Of a stretch of 64,000 nucleotides of DNA, positions 15,220 through 23,479 are shown one piece after another. The DNA is from Limnohabitans sp. 103DPR2 (GTDB taxonomy: Bacteria; Pseudomonadota; Gammaproteobacteria; Burkholderiales; Burkholderiaceae_C). The notes beneath the pieces are model-generated. The model was given only the letters and a program-made list of their open reading frames with translations, was not told where the DNA came from and made no database searches. The stretch covers positions 930,001 to 994,000 of the forward strand of contig NZ_CP011834.1 in the NCBI RefSeq assembly GCF_001412575.1, written 5' to 3'. Every line of letters begins with the position of its first letter. Positions within the stretch are counted from its first letter, which is position 1. The translations under genes were made by a program, and so were the position numbers.

Positions 15220-17243
15220 GTTTGTTAGAAAAATTACCCAAAATATTTGAACGCAGTAGAAAAATTGCGGAGCAAATACTTGAAGAATCAGAAGGTAAGC
15301 AAAAAATTAGCCTATTGACACGTGAAATAGTGAATCCTTCACGTGATGTTTCTATCAATGATCTATTCAGTAGATTGAAAAGTACTGATACAAATACTGT
15401 TACAAACAGGTTGATTTATGGTGACAATTTACTTGCTATGTCAGCATTATTAACGGGTAATGATTTTAATGAAAGCATTAGAGGTAAATTAGATCTAATT
15501 TATATTGACCCACCTTTTGATTCTAAAACTGATTATCGAACTAGAGTCAAACTGCCAGATTGTGAAATTGAACAAAAACCAACAGTTATTGAACAATACG
15601 CATATGGAGATACTTGGTCTGAAGGAACTTCATCTTACTTAGAAATGCTGATACCACGTTTATTTTTGATGAAAGAAATGCTGTCAAACAAAGGAATATT
15701 GGCAGTACATATTGGACCAAGTGTTTCTCATTATGTAAAAATAATATTAGACGAAATATTTGGTAAAGATCGAATGCTAAATGAAGTTATTTGGCAGCGA
15801 AGACTTGGGCAGTCTAATGCTGACAGAAAAAAAATGGGAGTGGTAGTAGATTCTATTTTCATTTATTCAATGAGCGAAGATTACACATTTAATCCTCAAT
15901 ATTCATTTGAGAATGGAGAGGCTTATGTTAAAGAGAGATATACAAAGGTCAATAAAGATGGGCGACGATACAAAACTGATAATTTAGGAAACCCCGCTCC
16001 GCGTCCAAATTTACGTTATGAATATAAAGGGTGTAAGCCACCGCCAAATGGATGGGCGGTTTCATTAGAAACAATGATGCGTATGGATGCTGAAGATAGA
16101 TTGGAATTCCCAGCTAAGCCTGGTGGCAGACTTATGCGTCGTCAATACTTAGATGAGTGGAAGGGGAAGCCCATTCAATCGTTATGGGATGATTTGCCGC
16201 CAATCAACTCACAAGCTGTAGAAAGAATTGGTTTCGACACACAAAAGCCTGAAAGGCTAATTGAACGAATAATGAATTTCTTCACAGTAGAAGGAGATTA
16301 TGTAGCTGATTTTTTTGGTGGATCAGGTACTACAGCCGCAGTCGCTGAACGTATGAAAAGACGATGGCTAATAACTGATTTGGGTAAACCTGCTTGTATG
16401 GTAATGCGAAAACGTTTGATCGATATGAATGCTCAGCCGTTTATATATCAAGCTATTGGGGATTATCAAGTTGAAACGGTGAAAAGCACGTTAGGAAAAC
16501 GTTTTGGTATGGGCGAACTTGCCAAAATTGTCTTAGATCTTTACGGGGCTATTCCATTACCAGTTGATAATAATCCAAATAAAGATAGAGGATATATAGG
16601 GAAAACATTAGTTATTTGTGATTCTCCCAATAAAATTACTGGATTACCTACGCTCAAAAAAGCACAGGCTTTGCGTGATCAGTTAATGGGCGGGTGGGAT
16701 AAGGTTATTGTGTTAGGTTGGAATTTCGCATCTGATATTGGACATTCTGTTTCTCAATTACAAGATAGCAAAATTGAAGTTTTGGTTATACCGCCAGATT
16801 TGATGGATAGATTAAGAAAACGCGGAAGCTTTGAAAAATTAAAAAATACTATTAGATTTTCTAGTCTCCAATACTTAACGGCAAAGCAACCAGTTGTCAC
16901 AAAAGGTGAAGAGGACCTTATCGAAGTTGAGCTTGAAAATTATGTGCTTTTGTCACCAGAAGCAATCAATTTAGATGAGGACAACAGAAAAAAATTACAA
17001 AGTATTGTGAACAATGATCCTTTGTCTTTGATTGAATACTGGGCGATTGATGTCAACTATGACGGAGAGATTTTCCGCTCTGTTTGGCAAGATTACAGAG
17101 GAAATACTGATAAAGATAGAGACGATTTACACGTGGTAAGAAAGGCTGTTATAAAAACTGATCCGTTGATTGGACTCAGAAGAATTTGCGTACGTGCTGT
17201 GGATGTATTTGGATTTGAGTCTGAAGTTGATTTTGAGGTTTGA
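15216..17243 (+). CDS. mod: Type III restriction-modification methyltransferase (Mod)
   Basis: 675 aa. The catalytic motif DPPF is at residues 98-101 (LIYIDPPFDSK), and the SAM-binding motif FFGGSGTTAAV follows around 365, the motif IV-before-I order of beta-class N6-adenine methyltransferases such as type III Mod. The region between them is the expected target-recognition part. The last 250 residues are probably for contact with Res. The start overlaps the GIY-YIG gene and the stop lies one base before the Res start, so the genes are translated together. Confidence 0.93.
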   Translation: MSLLEKLPKIFERSRKIAEQILEESEGKQKISLLTREIVNPSRDVSINDLFSRLKSTDTNTVTNRLIYGDNLLAMSALLTGNDFNESIRGKLDLIYIDPPFDSKTDYRTRVKLPDCEIEQKPTVIEQYAYGDTWSEGTSSYLEMLIPRLFLMKEMLSNKGILAVHIGPSVSHYVKIILDEIFGKDRMLNEVIWQRRLGQSNADRKKMGVVVDSIFIYSMSEDYTFNPQYSFENGEAYVKERYTKVNKDGRRYKTDNLGNPAPRPNLRYEYKGCKPPPNGWAVSLETMMRMDAEDRLEFPAKPGGRLMRRQYLDEWKGKPIQSLWDDLPPINSQAVERIGFDTQKPERLIERIMNFFTVEGDYVADFFGGSGTTAAVAERMKRRWLITDLGKPACMVMRKRLIDMNAQPFIYQAIGDYQVETVKSTLGKRFGMGELAKIVLDLYGAIPLPVDNNPNKDRGYIGKTLVICDSPNKITGLPTLKKAQALRDQLMGGWDKVIVLGWNFASDIGHSVSQLQDSKIEVLVIPPDLMDRLRKRGSFEKLKNTIRFSSLQYLTAKQPVVTKGEEDLIEVELENYVLLSPEAINLDEDNRKKLQSIVNNDPLSLIEYWAIDVNYDGEIFRSVWQDYRGNTDKDRDDLHVVRKAVIKTDPLIGLRRICVRAVDVFGFESEVDFEV

Positions 17244-17244
17244 T

Positions 17245-20145
17245 ATGAAGAAAGATTATCTTCCCCTCTCAGAAGCTTTAACGTTAAAAGTCAACGAATC
17301 TTGTATTGGATTAGAAAGTGGTGTTGCTGACATATATGAAATGGTAAGTGAAGCAACAGCAAACCTTCTTCGCTTTTGGTTCCTACAAGACTTTGTTGAT
17401 TTACGTAGAGGCTTGAATTTTCATACTGGTCAACGTCAATCAATACTCAATACTATCTACGCACACGAAGTTTTAAGCAAGACTTCACTGAAAGATCTCT
17501 ACAAAACGCTCGCACCTGATGCTTTGGTAAAAGATAGCTTGCTAACACACGTAAGTCAAAGCAAATACAACCATCCAAAATATTGCCTAAAAATGGCAAC
17601 TGGCACAGGCAAGACGTGGGTCTTACAAGCACTGATGATTTGGCAAATCATCAACAAATTAGAAAATCCATCTGATCTCAGATTTACCAAAAATTTTTTG
17701 TTAGTCGCACCTGGTCTTATCGTTTACGACAGGTTGTTAGACGCTTTGAAGGGAAAGGTTAAAGATGGCGTTCGTAACTTTGATACATCAGACATAAAAA
17801 TATATAGTGAGCTGTTCATACCAGACAACTACAGAGAGGCAGTTTTTAGCTTTGTAAATAACAACACGTGTGAAAAACGTGAGATTGGGAAAAAGGTCAC
17901 AAGCAATGGACTAATCGCTGTGACAAATTGGAACGCATTGATAACTGAGGATGACGAGTCAGAGCCAGAGGTTGATACCTATGGAGTAGATATTGATCCA
18001 GTTGCTGTTATTAAAGATCAACTGCCTATAGTTCCTAATACTACAGCTGGTAATAGTTTGGATGTCTTAGACAACAAGGCAAATAAAGGTGGTGTACTTG
18101 AGTACTTGAAGTATTTACCAGACTTGATGAATTTCAACGATGAAGCACATCACATACACGAAGTTCGAAAAGGCGGCGAGTTAACAGAGGTTGAATGGCA
18201 AAAAAGTTTGATCGCTATTGCCGCTTCTAAAGGCGAGCGTTTCATACAAGTTGACTTTTCTGCTACGCCCTATAACCAAATAGGAACTGGTGAAAAAGCT
18301 AAGAAAGCATTTTTCCCTCACATCATTTCAGACTTTGATTTAACTGAGGCAATCAAATTGTGCCTTGTTAAAAGCATTGCTTTGGATGTGCGTAAAGAAG
18401 TCAATGACTTAGAAGATTTGGACTTTAAGGCTGAGCGTGATGAAGAGGGCAAAGTTCAGTTAAGTGAAGGTCAGCGAAAAATGCTTCGTGCTGGCTTAAC
18501 TAAGCTAAGACGACTTGAGGAGGCATTCAAACTCATTGATGAGAATCGTCGCCCAAAAATGTTGGTTGTTTGTGAAGACACAAAAGTAACGGAGAAGGTC
18601 GTTGATTTTTTAATTGCTGAAGGCTTAGAAACAGAAGACGTCTTAGGCATTGATAGCGGCAAAAAAGCGGAACTAAGTGAGGGTGAATGGAAAGAAGTCA
18701 AAGAGCAACTCTTCAATGTAGACAAACATCCTAAGCCTCGTGTAATTGTTAGTGTGTTGATGTTGCGTGAAGGCTTTGACGTTAACAACATCTGTGTAAT
18801 TGTTCCATTGCGTAGCTCTGCGGCAAACATTTTATTAGAGCAAATTGTTGGACGTGGCTTACGTTTGATGTGGCGTGGTGAAGATGTTTACACGGAGATG
18901 AGACGTGAGAACAGGGAGCTTTTTGACAAAGGCAAAGAACCTAAAAATCTGATTGATGTGCTGTCAATCGTTGAACACCCTCGTTACAGAGATTGGTATA
19001 AGCAGATGCTTGGGAACTTAGTTGGTGAAGTCAGTGATGACTCTTCGACAACAGCAAGTGGTGATCTGATCAACGTTGGGCTTATTGACGGCTACGAAGA
19101 ATATGATTTTCAAATACCAGTCATTCTGCGTGATGCTGAGGAACTGATTGAAGAGCAAGTTATTCATCCAAAGAATCTGCCGCCTTTTAAGCAGATGGGA
19201 ATCGCAGAACTCAAGTCAATCATTGGCAAAGGTGATAACTGGATTAGCACTGAGTTACAGAGCGAGACTATGTTTGGTAACTACAAAGTCAGTGGCTCTA
19301 TATTGAACGTAGAGGGCTACAACGACTACCTTTCACGTGTGACTCATCGCATTAGTTACGCCCTATCTAATCCCGTAGAAAAGGGTGGTCGCAAGAATGT
19401 CAATAAACCATTCATAGGCTTTGACACAGTAAAGCTCGCACAAGCGATTGACATTTACATTCGCCAGTATTTGTTTAGTTCTGAATTTGATCCATTTGCT
19501 GATGAAAACTGGCGAGTGCTACTGTTACGTGATGTGCTTGATCACATTGTGCGTGTCACAGCATTAGCTTTTTCAGAAAGCTTTGACAAAACGTTTGAAG
19601 AAGACGCACAGGTTGAGCACAGGCTGTTGAGTAGTGTTAAGACCTTAACAGTTAGTGAGACTTCTTCAATTGCTACCGTTAAAAGCATCTATGAACGGTT
19701 GCCTTTTCCAAAACGAAGTGGCGGGTTGGAGCTTAAGTTTATGGAGTGGTGTAACAAGGACAGTAGTGTTCAGGCATTTTGTAAATTACACGAATACAAG
19801 CACGACTTCCTATGGCTTCGCTACGTAAAAGAAGATGGAATGTTGGGTCGCTACTCGCCTGACTTCATTGTGCGTTGCGGGACTAACGTTTACTTGGTTG
19901 AGACTAAAGCACAAAGCGATGTGACGAAGGCTAATGTTCAACGAAAGTTAAAGGCGGCTACGTTGTACTGTGAGCGTATTAACAAGCTTCTGCCAGAGCA
20001 ACGAAACAATGAAATGTGGCATTACGCACTTGTGGGTGAGGGAATTGTTGAGCAGTATTTGAAGGGTAATGGTTTGGTAAGCGAGTTGCTTAACTACGCA
20101 AGAGTGAGACAGACATCCACTGCGGATCAGCAAAAGCTGATTTGA
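17245..20145 (+). CDS. res: Type III restriction endonuclease subunit (Res)
   Basis: 966 aa. Superfamily-2 helicase motifs: Walker A MATGTGKTW (about residue 117), DEAH in FNDEAHHIHE, motif III FSATPYN, and motif VI in EQIVGRGLRL. The C-terminus has a PD-(D/E)xK endonuclease signature, SPDFIV...LVETKAQ (about residue 875-895). With the adjacent Mod it forms an ATP-dependent type III restriction enzyme cutting unmodified DNA. The ATG follows the mod stop by one base. All key motifs are intact, so it looks functional. Confidence 0.93.
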   Translation: MKKDYLPLSEALTLKVNESCIGLESGVADIYEMVSEATANLLRFWFLQDFVDLRRGLNFHTGQRQSILNTIYAHEVLSKTSLKDLYKTLAPDALVKDSLLTHVSQSKYNHPKYCLKMATGTGKTWVLQALMIWQIINKLENPSDLRFTKNFLLVAPGLIVYDRLLDALKGKVKDGVRNFDTSDIKIYSELFIPDNYREAVFSFVNNNTCEKREIGKKVTSNGLIAVTNWNALITEDDESEPEVDTYGVDIDPVAVIKDQLPIVPNTTAGNSLDVLDNKANKGGVLEYLKYLPDLMNFNDEAHHIHEVRKGGELTEVEWQKSLIAIAASKGERFIQVDFSATPYNQIGTGEKAKKAFFPHIISDFDLTEAIKLCLVKSIALDVRKEVNDLEDLDFKAERDEEGKVQLSEGQRKMLRAGLTKLRRLEEAFKLIDENRRPKMLVVCEDTKVTEKVVDFLIAEGLETEDVLGIDSGKKAELSEGEWKEVKEQLFNVDKHPKPRVIVSVLMLREGFDVNNICVIVPLRSSAANILLEQIVGRGLRLMWRGEDVYTEMRRENRELFDKGKEPKNLIDVLSIVEHPRYRDWYKQMLGNLVGEVSDDSSTTASGDLINVGLIDGYEEYDFQIPVILRDAEELIEEQVIHPKNLPPFKQMGIAELKSIIGKGDNWISTELQSETMFGNYKVSGSILNVEGYNDYLSRVTHRISYALSNPVEKGGRKNVNKPFIGFDTVKLAQAIDIYIRQYLFSSEFDPFADENWRVLLLRDVLDHIVRVTALAFSESFDKTFEEDAQVEHRLLSSVKTLTVSETSSIATVKSIYERLPFPKRSGGLELKFMEWCNKDSSVQAFCKLHEYKHDFLWLRYVKEDGMLGRYSPDFIVRCGTNVYLVETKAQSDVTKANVQRKLKAATLYCERINKLLPEQRNNEMWHYALVGEGIVEQYLKGNGLVSELLNYARVRQTSTADQQKLI

Positions 20146-20161
20146 TCTACGAAAGGGACTT

Positions 20162-20503
20162 ATGCTTTTCTTTACAAGTGCTCCCCTAATGAGTCGTTCG
20201 CTGGCACGTGACACTGAGCCACTTGCTAAGCCTACGGGATGGCAAACTGTTTCAAACGCCACTGTTCTTAAAGTTCAAAAAGGAACATACAGAAATGCTG
20301 TGTTCAGTGGTGTTTTTCTTGTTGATGAAGTTGAGACGAGTAAACACAAGGATTCAAAAGACGGTTGGTCAATTGCTATCGTCTATTGTTTATGGTTTGG
20401 AACAAGACTGAAAACACGTGGCATTGAATTGAAGTATCAAGCAGAAGGTTCTGAGTTGGTTAAGAACTACACAGGCGAAATTGTCTCTAATTTGTCTACT
20501 TAA
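20162..20503 (+). CDS. hypothetical protein (113 aa)
   Basis: Starts 16 bases after res, with GAAAGGGAC ahead of the ATG. No known domain; the middle contains an alternation of strands (VLKVQKGTYRNAVFSGVFLVDE) that suggests a small beta-rich fold. It probably belongs to the restriction operon transcript, together with the two genes that follow. Function unknown. Confidence 0.5.
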   Translation: MLFFTSAPLMSRSLARDTEPLAKPTGWQTVSNATVLKVQKGTYRNAVFSGVFLVDEVETSKHKDSKDGWSIAIVYCLWFGTRLKTRGIELKYQAEGSELVKNYTGEIVSNLST

Positions 20504-20518
20504 GGGCGTTGATCTTGT

Positions 20519-21070
20519 ATGAACAACGCTGTTTACTACTTGACAGGTATGGGCGGTCGCTTAGACGCAGGCTTGGGGCAAGGCTTGCTAAGTAGGGGCT
20601 TTGAGATAGCAGGTAGAGAGTTAGTTGGTGAGTTCAGAAAGTTAGATTTTCAGCAACAAGTTGATCTTGTTGTTAGTGACTTACAAAGTAACTTCTGGCA
20701 AGAGGACGCACGTGTCATTGCCAACTCTTTTGGTGCCTACTTGTTCCTACACGCACAAGCACAAATGGAGCCTTACATTGGCAAGGTGATCTTGCTTTCT
20801 CCAATCGTTGGTGAGTTTTCTAACGAGGAGACACGAATGAACTTCATACCGCCACTTGCTGACAAACTTCTACAACTTGCGAAGGCAAACAGTTTTCCAA
20901 TTCCAAAGCAATGCGAGGTTCACGTTGGCTCAGAGGACTGGCAGAGCAATCCCGCAAACGTGACAACGTTTGGCTCAATGTTGGGTATTGATGTGACGGT
21001 TGTTCCAAACGCTGGACATATGTTGCCAAAAGAGTATGTTGGTGACTTGTTGGATAAGTGGTTCAACTAA
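20519..21070 (+). CDS. alpha/beta hydrolase fold protein (RBBP9-like)
   Basis: 183 aa. A small serine hydrolase layout is visible: nucleophile Ser in IANSFGAYL (about residue 77, with N in place of the first Gly of GxSxG), Asp in VGSEDWQSNP (about 140), and His in NAGHMLP (about 164). Strands YYLTGMGG and KVILLSPIVG complete the fold. This is the look of RBBP9/YdeN-like proteins, whose substrates are mostly unknown. It lies 15 bases after the previous gene in the restriction operon. Confidence 0.7.
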   Translation: MNNAVYYLTGMGGRLDAGLGQGLLSRGFEIAGRELVGEFRKLDFQQQVDLVVSDLQSNFWQEDARVIANSFGAYLFLHAQAQMEPYIGKVILLSPIVGEFSNEETRMNFIPPLADKLLQLAKANSFPIPKQCEVHVGSEDWQSNPANVTTFGSMLGIDVTVVPNAGHMLPKEYVGDLLDKWFN

Positions 21071-21080
21071 GGAGACTGCT

Positions 21081-21362
21081 ATGTCGTTTTGGAACATCTT
21101 TGGAAGGTTTGCTGTGTCAGACACAGGTGAGACGATTCAAAAAGTCTCTGACACAACCAGCATCTCATCTGACGGTACAACTTACACAAAGATGGGTTCA
21201 ACAACTGTAGGCAGTGACGGTTCAGTGTTTACACAGATGGGCAGTTTCAGCACTGATGGCAGTACACGTATGGGAAGCACAGCGACAGGTTTAGGTGCTG
21301 TGTTCAATGACCGCAGAGAAGACAAGTTTGGGTTCAACACAGACGACGATGACAAGTGGTAA
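21081..21362 (+). CDS. hypothetical Gly/Ser/Thr-rich protein (93 aa)
   Basis: The ATG at 21081 has AAGGAG eight bases upstream and follows the hydrolase gene by ten bases. The central part is made of short repeats of the type TxMGSxxxxSDG (TYTKMGSTT, VFTQMGSFS, TRMGSTA), then an acidic tail DDDDKW. It resembles small secreted-like repeat proteins but has no signal peptide. Last gene of E1. Function unknown. Confidence 0.5.
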   Translation: MSFWNIFGRFAVSDTGETIQKVSDTTSISSDGTTYTKMGSTTVGSDGSVFTQMGSFSTDGSTRMGSTATGLGAVFNDRREDKFGFNTDDDDKW

Positions 21363-21534
21363 GTGCGTTTACACTTGTGTCAGAAGGTTAGTTGTTGTGT
21401 ACTGCCAAAGCGATTTCTGAAAAGTTTTTGTAGCGGAATAATTCTGCGAACTGAAATTGTTGGAAGTTATTTGTAACTAAAAACGATACGTTTCACTACA
21501 CACTTTGCTACACACCTGATAAATGACGTTGTAT

Positions 21535-21548
21535 GTTGTTGATTTATA
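21535..21548 (-). repeat. Right terminal inverted repeat of E1
   Basis: GTTGTTGATTTATA, exact reverse complement of 3898-3911, 23 bases inside the right core. CTACACAC-type direct repeats are also present near both ends (around 3940-3960 and 21495-21515) and may be further integrase-binding sites. Confidence 0.7.
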
Positions 21549-21571
21549 ACGATATTTATTTTGTAAAACTT

Positions 21572-21616
21572 CTCATAATCCTTTGGTCCCAGGTTCAAGT
21601 CCTGGTGGGCCCACCA
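21572..21616 (+). pseudogene. 3' half of host tRNA-Ile2 (CAU); attR of E1; 45-bp direct repeat copy 1
   Basis: CTCATAATCC, then TTTGGTC, T-arm CCAGG-TTCAAGT-CCTGG, acceptor strand TGGGCCC and ACCA. It pairs perfectly or by wobble with the 5' half at 3823-3863 but is now 17.7 kb away and preceded by element sequence, so it is not expressed as tRNA. The first nine bases are the E1 core. All 45 bases recur at 28265-28309. Confidence 0.9.
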
Positions 21617-21622
21617 TATTGA

Positions 21623-21655
21623 AAGCCACTGATTTTTTAAGTCAGTGGCTTTTTG
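21623..21655. terminator. Rho-independent terminator behind the tRNA 3' half
   Basis: AAGCCACTGA pairs with TCAGTGGCTT around a T-rich loop, followed by TTT. It lies between the tRNA end and the stop of the LysR gene and could serve both directions. It probably was the terminator of the intact tRNA gene. Confidence 0.8.
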
Positions 21656-22552
21656 TTATTTTCGCTTGTGGTATCCCGTATGCTTTTGAACCCATTCAAT
21701 AAAGTTCATCACCTCTGGTCTGTGCATGTGACGACTTGGAAACACCATGTGATGGGCCTCAACTTTCAAGCTCCATTCGGTTTTAAATATAGGGACCAGT
21801 GTGCCCGCTTGAATCAGTCGATCAGCCATAAAGCTACTGTCAAAAGCAACACCTAGACCCTGCACAGCGGCTTCTAAAGCCATGAAGGTACGTTCAAAGC
21901 GATAGGCGTATTGCGGTGGGATGTAGTCAATTTTTCTGCTGGCAAACCAATCATTCCATTGCAAGATGTTCACTGAAGAATTGATCAGCGGCAGGTTGAT
22001 CAAGTCTTCGGGTTTTTTGATGTTGTGCTGTTTGATGAATTCTGGACTGGCCAGCGGTAGCAAACGCTCTTGATAAATGGGCACCACTTTCACACCTTCC
22101 CATACCGGCAATCCGTATCGAATGTCCAAGTCCACCTGAGCGCTGTCAAAGTCGGAAGGCATGACTGAAGAAGACAAGGTGAGAGAAATATCCGGATATG
22201 TTTTTGCAAAATCCGTCAATCTAGGCATGAGCCACAGACTTGCAAAACTGGGGCTGCAATGGACGAATAAGGTGTTGTTCACACCTTTGCGCGCATTGTC
22301 CGTTGCCACACTGATGGTGTCTAGCGCTCCTGACAAACGGCTTAAATATTCTTGGCCCGAGGTCGTGAGTTGAATCTGCCTGCCAGTTCGGTCAAACAAT
22401 TTGATCTCAAGTAATTCTTCCAGTTTTGCAATTTGATGGCTGACGGCAGATGGCGTGAGATTCAACTCGATGGCAGCGAGTTTGAAACTTGAGCGACGTG
22501 CAGCACTTTCAAACGCCATCAAGCAACTAAGGGGAGGGATAGAAGATCGCAT
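21656..22552 (-). CDS. LysR-family transcriptional regulator (GcvA-like)
   Basis: 298 aa. The N-terminal helix-turn-helix covers about residues 6-65, with SSFKLAAIELNLTPSAVSHQI as its recognisable part split by the turn, and the C-terminal two-thirds is the periplasmic-binding-like effector domain. The sequence is closest in style to GcvA-type regulators. It is transcribed divergently from the dehydrogenase-TRAP-transketolase operon, with a perfect palindrome (22583-22599) in between, so it very probably controls that operon. Effector unknown. Confidence 0.9.
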   Translation of the reverse strand: MRSSIPPLSCLMAFESAARRSSFKLAAIELNLTPSAVSHQIAKLEELLEIKLFDRTGRQIQLTTSGQEYLSRLSGALDTISVATDNARKGVNNTLFVHCSPSFASLWLMPRLTDFAKTYPDISLTLSSSVMPSDFDSAQVDLDIRYGLPVWEGVKVVPIYQERLLPLASPEFIKQHNIKKPEDLINLPLINSSVNILQWNDWFASRKIDYIPPQYAYRFERTFMALEAAVQGLGVAFDSSFMADRLIQAGTLVPIFKTEWSLKVEAHHMVFPSRHMHRPEVMNFIEWVQKHTGYHKRK

Positions 22553-22582
22553 GGTGTGTCTCGAGAAGCAGGTTTTTTAATT

Positions 22583-22599
22583 GATGAATATTATTCATC
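22583..22599. promoter_or_regulatory. Palindromic LysR-type operator
   Basis: GATGAATA-T-TATTCATC is a perfect 17-bp dyad in the 150-bp divergent promoter region, 31 bases upstream of the LysR start. It fits the T-N11-A style of LysR binding sites. Confidence 0.6.
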
Positions 22600-22702
22600 T
22601 TAAGTTAAGAATTTGTCGCTTTACTTCATCATTCACTTTAACCAGAATTCGTCCCATTCGCAAGAAATGCGAGATTTTCTAAACAAAAGAATGGAGACAA
22701 AC

Positions 22703-23452
22703 ATGTTGCTGAAAGACAAAGTTGCATTGATCACGGGCGGCGCTGGTCCAAATGGCTTGGGCTTTGCGACTGCAAAGTTGATGGCTGAACACGGTGCCAA
22801 GGTTGTCATCATGGATTTGTCGCAAGCCGATCCAGTTAAGGCTGCGGCCACTCTGGGGCCAGATCACATGGGTGTGGTGGGCAACGTCGTGAAAAAACAG
22901 GAAGTTGACGATGCCGTTGCGCAGGTGATTGCACGATATGGCCGCATTGACATTCTGATGAACAACGCTGGCATCACCCAGCCGCGCAAAACAGTAGAGA
23001 TTTCTGAAAGCGACTATGACGCCGTTTTGGATGTCAGTTTGCGCGGAACTTTGCTGGTGTCACAAGCTGTCATTCCATTCATGCAAAAACAAAGGAGCGG
23101 CTCCATCATGTCGGTGTCATCCGTCTCTGCACAGCGTGGCGGTGGCATTTTAGGTGGACCCCACTACTCCGCGGCCAAAGCGGGCGTGTTGGGTTTGACA
23201 CGTGCCATGGCCCGCGAACTGGGACCCGACAACATTCGTGTGAATGCCATTACGCCCGGCCTGATTGCCACTGACATCAGTAAAGGCAAGTTGTCCGAAG
23301 AGCAAAAAGATTCCATTCGTCAGCAAATTCCATTGAACCGTTTGGGCGCCGCTGCAGATGTAGCGGGTACTTGCGTGTTCTTGGCCAGTGACCTGTCTGC
23401 ATATTGCACAGGGATCACGCTCGATGTGAACGGCGGCATGCTGATTCACTGA
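22703..23452 (+). CDS. SDR family oxidoreductase (FabG-like)
   Basis: 249 aa from the ATG at 22703, preceded by GGAGAC; the open frame upstream lacks a ribosome binding site. Motifs: TGGAGPNGLGFA (cofactor loop, slightly longer than TGxxxGIG), NNAGIT, catalytic Ser in SVSSVS, and YSAAK. It is the first gene of an operon with a TRAP transporter and a split transketolase, so it probably acts on the transported compound or a product. Substrate not identifiable. Confidence 0.88.
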   Translation: MLLKDKVALITGGAGPNGLGFATAKLMAEHGAKVVIMDLSQADPVKAAATLGPDHMGVVGNVVKKQEVDDAVAQVIARYGRIDILMNNAGITQPRKTVEISESDYDAVLDVSLRGTLLVSQAVIPFMQKQRSGSIMSVSSVSAQRGGGILGGPHYSAAKAGVLGLTRAMARELGPDNIRVNAITPGLIATDISKGKLSEEQKDSIRQQIPLNRLGAAADVAGTCVFLASDLSAYCTGITLDVNGGMLIH

Positions 23453-23479
23453 TTTCATAAAAAGTAACAGGAGACAAAC

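Larger units (their letters stand above)
3855..21580 (+). mobile_element. Integrative element E1 in tRNA-Ile2(CAU) anticodon loop
   Basis: The element is bounded by a 9-bp direct repeat CTCATAATC (3855-3863 and 21572-21580), which is the anticodon loop of the split host tRNA. A tyrosine integrase is encoded near the left end, and a 14-bp inverted repeat TATAAATCAACAAC lies near each end (3898-3911; reverse complement 21535-21548). The interior is visibly AT-rich compared with both flanks. Cargo: a replacement CAU tRNA with group I intron, two tyrosine recombinases, a methyltransferase pair, a type III restriction-modification operon and about a dozen small unknown genes. No conjugation genes, capsid genes or clear replicase are seen, so how it moves between cells is unknown. 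Confidence 0.92.

Noticed and set aside
3801..21616. CRISPR array or prophage in the AT-rich region
   Set aside because: No regularly spaced repeats and no capsid, terminase, portal or tail genes could be seen; the repeats present are att sites and operators.
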